The notes under the pieces were generated by a model that had not been told where the DNA came from, did no database searches, and saw only the letters and a list, made by a program, of their open reading frames with translations. DNA of 64,000 nt from Candidatus Kuenenia stuttgartensis (GTDB taxonomy: Bacteria; Planctomycetota; Phycisphaerae; Phycisphaerales; SM1A02), in NCBI GenBank assembly GCA_945902075.1, contig CAMDMA010000019.1:1-64000 (forward strand). The letters run 5' to 3'. The position numbers were made by a program, and so were the translations under genes. Below, piece after piece: positions 59,247 through 64,000 of the stretch; within the stretch, counting starts at the first letter, position 1, and every line of letters begins with the position of its first letter.

Positions 59247-61910
59247 ATGCAACAAGTTGCCCGTTTCCTCACACTCGTCCCTGTGGCAGTTTCCTCCGTC
59301 GCATTCGCTGGGGCCCCAGGTGGGGGCATACCCCCGGCTCCATCCTTCGAGCAGCTGCTCTGTTGGGGTGGCTCTGTTGAGGGGCCATGCGCGGTTCCAA
59401 CGATCGAGAACACGATTTCCGTGAGTAGCGTCTCGCTGGGTTTTGCCCACGGAATCGCATTACTCTCCAACGGCACAATCCTCTCTTGGGGTAGCAATAG
59501 CGACGGGCAGAGCACGCCGCCTACTTTCGGTGCTGGACTGACGGTTGTGGAGGTCGGGGCAGGTTCGACCCACACTTTGGCGCGCCTTTCTGACGGCACG
59601 GTCGTTGCGTGGGGAAGCAACACGTTTGGTCAGTTGAATGTTCCAAACTTTGGTGGAGCGACCGCGTTCCACATCGCAGCAGGTGAAAACCACTCGCTGG
59701 CTGAGCTGTCGACCGGTGAAGTTGTCGGTTGGGGCCTCAATCTCGGCGGTCAAGCAACTGTGCCCGGTGCGGTTGTCGATCCGAACATGCTCAGCGCGGG
59801 CTTCGACCATTCCGCGGCTCTGATGGACAACGGAACAATCATCTGTTGGGGCGACAACACCCAAGGTGAATGCGACGTCCCGGCCCTCGCAGGTGGTGAG
59901 GCGTATATCAGCGTCGCGTGCGGACGGAACTTCACCATCGCTCAAAAGCTCGATGGCACCGTCGTCGCGTGGGGCGACGCTGCCTACACATCGATCCCGG
60001 CAGTTCCTGGCGGCTCGTCCGTCGTCGAGGTCGGCGGAAAGTTCGTGAACGCATACTTCGTCACCAACGATGACATCGTCACCGTCTGGGGTGACAACAA
60101 TACCGATCAGTCGATACCGCCGAATTTCCGGCCGTTTGAAATCAAGTCGGTCGCTGTTGGCTACGAGTTCCTCGTCGCCGACGTTGAGGCTGACTGCAAC
60201 GAAAATGATGTGTCCGATCGCCTCGAGGTTGCCGCTGACCCAACGCTCGATTGCGACAACAATGCAGAACTCGACAGCTGCACGCTCACGGATGATCCGA
60301 CCCTTGACTGTAATTTGAATGGCATCCTCGATGTCTGTGACATCGACGGAGATGAGCTGCTCGATTGCGATGCCAACGGACGATTCGACTCTTGTGAGAT
60401 CACGGCCGATCCAACGCTCGACTGTGATGACGACGGCATTCTCGACAGTTGCGAGATCGCTGACGATGAGACCCTTGATTGCGATCGCGACGGGGACCTC
60501 GACGCGTGCTCCGCGTCAGAGACCGGCGTGGTTTCCAACACGATTTCGCCGATTAACGGCAGTTCTGTGATCACGGCTTCTGGAGTCGGTCGCGCCGACC
60601 CGATCTTCGATGTTCGTGTCGAAGTCACGGTCAAAGCTGACCTCGGGAGCTTTGGTGAGTGGATGGTGCTTTCGCTCAACGACACCATCATTGACTACAT
60701 GTTTGTTTCTGGCGGCGCAAACTGCCCGACGGCATCTGACATGGAGACGGTGCTCATTGATAAGGAACTGTGGAAGGGTCTCGCGCCAGACGGCGACGTC
60801 ACCCTGACGCTCCGACCCACCAGTCTGGTGAGTTCTGTTGAATGTCCATCAAGCAGCGCCAAACTCACCGCGACTTGGAAGTTCACTGGCTCAGATTGCA
60901 ATGGCAACGGAACTCCCGACTTGTGTGAGGTCCAGAGCGGCGACGTTCCCGACTCGAATAAGAACGGTATTCCCGACACTTGTGAGTATGTCGCCAACGA
61001 TGATCTTGATGGCGACGGTTACGGCGACATCATCTGGTGGAACCCAACCGCGCGACTACAGTCCTTCTGGATGATGTCTGGAACCACGAGGCTTGAAGAC
61101 GGTGCACTTGCTGGAGGCCCGGCAGCAAACGCGAATCTCGTCGGCTTTGGCGACTTCGACGGCGATGCGCGCTCCGATACTCTCTACTACAACACCGCGA
61201 GCGGTAGATTCTCGATCAACATGATGGACGGTAACTCGGTCGCGGAGTCAATCGACATCGCAGCCGCCGGTGTTCCCGCTGCCTGGCAGGTCATCGGAAC
61301 TCCCGATCTCAACGGTGACGGCAACGCGGATATTGCGCTGCGTAACAGCAGCACGAAGGCCGTCAACGGTTGGATCATGAATGGTGCGATCCGCACGGCG
61401 AACGGTCTCATCAAATCATCGACAGGGCTGAAGTTCGATGCGATCGGTGACTTTGATGGCGATGGCGACGACGATTTCCTCTGGCGAGCCACGGATGGCA
61501 CGGCGCGTGTTTGGCTGATGTCTGGACTCACTGTCTCGAGCGATGCCGTCATCACGAGTTCTACGACCGTCGCGCAACTTCCGCTCGACGTGTGGACCTG
61601 CAAGGGCGCTGGTGACTTCGATGGCAACAAGGCCGCGGACATCGTGTGGCGACGAAACGCAGACGGCAAAGCTTACGTTTGGTTCATGGATGGCATCAAT
61701 CGCGAGAGCTCCGCACAAATCACTCCCGAAGTGACGACGGCTTTCGATATTGAAGCGATCATCGATACCGATGGCGACATGAAGTCCGATCTAATCTGGC
61801 GAAATCTCGCGAACGGCGACACCTTTGTGTGGTTGATGGATGGTGCAACGAAGCGCTCAAGCGAGCTCGTTCGTCGAGTTGGACTGCCATGGCAGATCCT
61901 GAATCGCTAG
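59247..61910 (+). CDS. Secreted RCC1-propeller protein with calcium repeats and WLMxG repeats
   Basis: 887 residues. A signal peptide (1-22) is followed by RCC1 blades (about 55-310), such as TVVAWGSNTFGQLNVPNF and TIICWGDNTQGECDVP. Calcium repeats of the DCDxNGxxDSCE type come next (about 315-425), then a beta domain (about 430-550) and a second short calcium segment. The last 310 residues are WLMxG repeats, for example GDADIALRNSSTKAVNGWIMNG-like blades, shown here as KAVNGWIMNG. The RCC1 and calcium modules are close in style to those of the giant di-haem protein, and the C-terminus to the three proteins at 47.6-54 kb, so it links the two groups. GGAAAG precedes the ATG. It ends at a strong terminator. 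Confidence 0.85.
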   Translation: MQQVARFLTLVPVAVSSVAFAGAPGGGIPPAPSFEQLLCWGGSVEGPCAVPTIENTISVSSVSLGFAHGIALLSNGTILSWGSNSDGQSTPPTFGAGLTVVEVGAGSTHTLARLSDGTVVAWGSNTFGQLNVPNFGGATAFHIAAGENHSLAELSTGEVVGWGLNLGGQATVPGAVVDPNMLSAGFDHSAALMDNGTIICWGDNTQGECDVPALAGGEAYISVACGRNFTIAQKLDGTVVAWGDAAYTSIPAVPGGSSVVEVGGKFVNAYFVTNDDIVTVWGDNNTDQSIPPNFRPFEIKSVAVGYEFLVADVEADCNENDVSDRLEVAADPTLDCDNNAELDSCTLTDDPTLDCNLNGILDVCDIDGDELLDCDANGRFDSCEITADPTLDCDDDGILDSCEIADDETLDCDRDGDLDACSASETGVVSNTISPINGSSVITASGVGRADPIFDVRVEVTVKADLGSFGEWMVLSLNDTIIDYMFVSGGANCPTASDMETVLIDKELWKGLAPDGDVTLTLRPTSLVSSVECPSSSAKLTATWKFTGSDCNGNGTPDLCEVQSGDVPDSNKNGIPDTCEYVANDDLDGDGYGDIIWWNPTARLQSFWMMSGTTRLEDGALAGGPAANANLVGFGDFDGDARSDTLYYNTASGRFSINMMDGNSVAESIDIAAAGVPAAWQVIGTPDLNGDGNADIALRNSSTKAVNGWIMNGAIRTANGLIKSSTGLKFDAIGDFDGDGDDDFLWRATDGTARVWLMSGLTVSSDAVITSSTTVAQLPLDVWTCKGAGDFDGNKAADIVWRRNADGKAYVWFMDGINRESSAQITPEVTTAFDIEAIIDTDGDMKSDLIWRNLANGDTFVWLMDGATKRSSELVRRVGLPWQILNR

Positions 61911-61978
61911 TCGGTTGAAGAAGATTTCCGACGCTTCTTCCCACGTATCTGCTCACGCTGTTTGATCATGCTCTCTCT

Positions 61979-62014
61979 ACGCGCGCCCGGCCCACGCCGG
62001 GCGCGCGTCATTTT
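61979..62014 (+). terminator. Terminator of the RCC1/VCBS gene
   Basis: A perfect 13-bp stem (61979-61991 with 61996-62008) has the loop CCAC and is followed by CATTTT. It lies 68 bases past the stop and 38 bases before the next ATG. Confidence 0.8.
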
Positions 62015-62052
62015 GGAGTACGGTCAAACAAGCTTCTCGTTACGCTGCAAAC

Positions 62053-63372
62053 ATGGAATTTCCTGCGAAGGCCGTCTCTCGATCCCGCGAGCGAATCATC
62101 CTGGCGATCGGCGTTTTCGGCTTCGCGAGCGGTCTTCCGAACGTTCTTCTCAATGACACGCTTTCGGCGTGGCTGTCCGATCTCGGATTCAAGCCGACCG
62201 ACATCGGGCTGTTCTCGCTCATCACCCTTCCATACGGGCTCAAGCTTCTGTGGGCGCCGCTGCTCGATCGCTATCCCGCACCGGGTTTTGCGTGGCTTGG
62301 ACTGCGGCGCGGATGGATCGCGCTCTTCTGCGCTCTCCTCGCGATCGGCTTCGGCGTGTTGGCATGGGTTGGACCGATGGATGCGAATTCATCTATTTTC
62401 CCAGCCATAATCGCCGGTCTCGCCATCGCAGTGCTCTCCGCCTCGCTTGACGCCGCCGTCGACGCCCATCGCACTGCCAGCGCAAGCGGCGGCGAAGAAG
62501 GTCCGGCCGCGAGCGCGTTTGTGCTCGGCTATCGCGTCGCTTTCGTCTCGATCGGAGCGGCGGTGCTCATGTTGCACGCCAAGATCGCGTTGCTGTTCGG
62601 GCCTGTCGGCGATCCTGTTGCGCGGGCGCTCGCGTGGCGCTTGGCAATCGCCGTCGGCGGCAGCACGATGCTTCTGGGCATCGGTGGAGCGTTGCTCGCG
62701 CCAGAGCCGTCGCAACTGCGTAGACCAGAAACCCTCGCCGCCGCCGTCTTCCAACCATTAGTCTCGTTCTGGCGCTCGCTGGGAAAGCGCGTGGCGATTG
62801 TGTTCTTCGTTGCGCTGCTGTTCCGCTTGCCCGACCTGCTCGGCAACAAAATGACCATGCCCTTCCTCAGACAGGAAATGGGCTTTGAAATAGCGGAAAT
62901 CGGAACGATCCGCCAACTGCTCGGATTCACCATGACGATCATCGGCGCAGTCGTCGGGGGCGTCTGCGTGAAGCGGTGGGGGCTCTTCTGGTCGCTTGTT
63001 GTGTTTGGAATCCTGCAGGTCGCGTCCAACGGCGGATATCTCGTCCTGGCCGCGACGGGCAAGTCAATTCCCGTTTTTGCGGGCGTGGTCGTTGTCGAGA
63101 ATCTCTGCAACGGCTTGGTGAGCGCGGCATTCGTCGCTTACTTCATGACGCTCTGCGAACCGCGCTTCGCAGCCGCGCAATACGCCATTCTCTCAGGCCT
63201 GATGTATCTCGCGGGTGCGCTCGTCGGTTCGACAAGTGGCTACCTCGTCGAGCAACTTGGCTACACCGGCTTCTTCATGCTTTCCATCGCGGTTGGCCTA
63301 CCGCCACTGTGCGCGCTTCCATGGGCAATGCCGAGAAAACAGCCCGAGAACTTGGACACTTCGACAGCCTGA
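62053..63372 (+). CDS. AmpG-like MFS transporter
   Basis: 439 residues with about twelve membrane helices. The N-terminal [19 protein letters not shown] (about 18-36) and [15 protein letters not shown] (about 58-72) are the signature of the AmpG/PAT branch of the major facilitator superfamily. AmpG imports muropeptides, while other members carry acetyl-CoA or sugars, so the substrate is uncertain. The loop GLRRGWI matches the conserved basic region after helix 2. It lies between a terminator and the aconitase gene, 77 bases away. There is no sign of an operon with peptidoglycan recycling genes in the window. Confidence 0.85.
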   Translation: MEFPAKAVSRSRERIILAIGVFGFASGLPNVLLNDTLSAWLSDLGFKPTDIGLFSLITLPYGLKLLWAPLLDRYPAPGFAWLGLRRGWIALFCALLAIGFGVLAWVGPMDANSSIFPAIIAGLAIAVLSASLDAAVDAHRTASASGGEEGPAASAFVLGYRVAFVSIGAAVLMLHAKIALLFGPVGDPVARALAWRLAIAVGGSTMLLGIGGALLAPEPSQLRRPETLAAAVFQPLVSFWRSLGKRVAIVFFVALLFRLPDLLGNKMTMPFLRQEMGFEIAEIGTIRQLLGFTMTIIGAVVGGVCVKRWGLFWSLVVFGILQVASNGGYLVLAATGKSIPVFAGVVVVENLCNGLVSAAFVAYFMTLCEPRFAAAQYAILSGLMYLAGALVGSTSGYLVEQLGYTGFFMLSIAVGLPPLCALPWAMPRKQPENLDTSTA

Positions 63373-63449
63373 GCACCGTGCGGGATGGCTCTATACTCGA
63401 CGCTCCACGCCAAAATCAGCGTGAACGCACCTGCCCAACACCCACGACC

Positions 63450-64000
63450 ATGAACACGACCAACGACCGCTACGGCGCACGAACGACCATCGATACTCCC
63501 TACGGTACGAAGCATTACTACCGCCTCGATGCCCTCGCGAAATTCGGTGATGTCCGCAAACTTCCGATCTCAATTCGCGTGCTTCTTGAAAGTTGCCTGC
63601 GCAACTTCGACGACTTCATCGTCAACGAGGATCATCTCAAGGCGTTGATGAGCTACGACGCACGCAATGTTGGCGAGAACGAGATTCCGTTCATGCCCGG
63701 CCGTGTCGTACTGCAGGATTTTACGGGCGTTCCATGCGTGGTTGACCTTGCGGCGATGCGCGCAGCGATGAAGCGTCTCGGCGGTGATCCGAAGATGGTC
63801 AATCCACTCGTTCCTTGTGATCTGGTCATCGATCACTCCGTTCAAGTCGACGCATTCGCCTCGGGCGTGGCGCTGACCGTGAACGGCGAGAAGGAATTCG
63901 AGCGCAATATGGAGCGCTACGAGTTTCTGAAGTGGGGACAAGGAGCGTTTTCAAACTTCTCGGTGGTGCCCCCAGCGACCGGCATCGTGCATCAGGTCAA
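63450..64000 (+). CDS. acnA: Aconitate hydratase, AcnA/IRP type (5' part)
   Basis: The frame runs from the ATG at 63450 to the window edge, giving about 183 residues without a stop. The sequence is that of the N-terminal domain of AcnA-type aconitase: [34 protein letters not shown], then [23 protein letters not shown] and [14 protein letters not shown]. The enzyme interconverts citrate and isocitrate in the TCA cycle by means of a 4Fe-4S cluster, but the cluster cysteines lie beyond the window. A TATACT box at 63392-63397 may be part of its promoter. No good SD is seen. Confidence 0.95.
   Translation, partial: MNTTNDRYGARTTIDTPYGTKHYYRLDALAKFGDVRKLPISIRVLLESCLRNFDDFIVNEDHLKALMSYDARNVGENEIPFMPGRVVLQDFTGVPCVVDLAAMRAAMKRLGGDPKMVNPLVPCDLVIDHSVQVDAFASGVALTVNGEKEFERNMERYEFLKWGQGAFSNFSVVPPATGIVHQV

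Noticed and set aside
59247-61910. RCC1 repeats as a sign of a eukaryotic contig.
   Set aside because: There are no introns, and genes are dense with bacterial SD sites and terminators. RCC1-like propellers with calcium repeats are common in secreted proteins of Planctomycetota.
1-64000. Mobile elements or recent transfer.
   Set aside because: No transposase, integrase, terminal inverted repeats or tRNA-linked attachment site was recognised. Gene style is even across the window.

Overview
The window looks like chromosomal DNA of a high-GC member of the Planctomycetota, most probably class Phycisphaerae. That is an inference from gene content. Several large secreted proteins end in dockerin-like calcium-binding pairs of the form GDxNxDGxVxxxDLxxLLxxWG. 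Others carry FG-GAP/VCBS propeller repeats and thrombospondin-3-like repeats. RNase Y, RsmA, serine acetyltransferase and an AcnA-type aconitase are the housekeeping genes. I see no insertion sequence, prophage, CRISPR array, rRNA or tRNA.

Layout. 1-2.7 kb: a partial zinc-ribbon membrane protein and RNase Y. 2.7-3.1 kb: a long gene-free stretch holding a strongly foldable RNA candidate. 3.2-9.7 kb: a double-length ABC-2 permease, a secreted DUF4139-type protein and a secreted two-propeller protein. 9.8-19.6 kb: RsmA, a five-haem cytochrome, a lipoprotein and a 1980-residue mosaic di-haem protein. 19.8-27 kb: an orphan oligopeptide transporter pair (binding protein plus one permease), two secreted helical proteins that face apart across a second structured non-coding stretch, and then an integral membrane protein of the lysylphosphatidylglycerol-synthase membrane family.

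28-47.6 kb is one surface-glycan locus. A leftward run encodes a GT4 glycosyltransferase, an AsnB-type amidotransferase, a PglE-like aminotransferase, a UDP-glucuronate-type epimerase and a GH57 glycosidase. A divergent, translationally coupled rightward run encodes six glycosyltransferases and two methyltransferases. A converging leftward run encodes a Wzm/Wzt-type ABC exporter with an extended C-terminal domain, two sulfotransferases and a methyltransferase. Together they suggest an amidated, sulfated and methylated polysaccharide built in the cytoplasm and exported by the ABC route.

47.6-62 kb is mostly secretome. Four proteins share a roughly 50-residue repeat with a WLMxG core, three of them adjacent. 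Between these lie a sigma-54-dependent response regulator and a divergent Met/Gly-rich EF-hand protein. The gap between those two holds a good match to a sigma-54 promoter and an upstream perfect inverted repeat. The window ends with a serine acetyltransferase, an RCC1/VCBS secreted protein, an AmpG-like transporter and the 5' part of an aconitase gene.

The most promising unexplained items are the structured RNA at 2827-3013, the structured element with mutually exclusive pairings at 23963-24154, the sigma-54 regulator/promoter/EF-hand unit at 54.3-57.9 kb, and the glycan locus.
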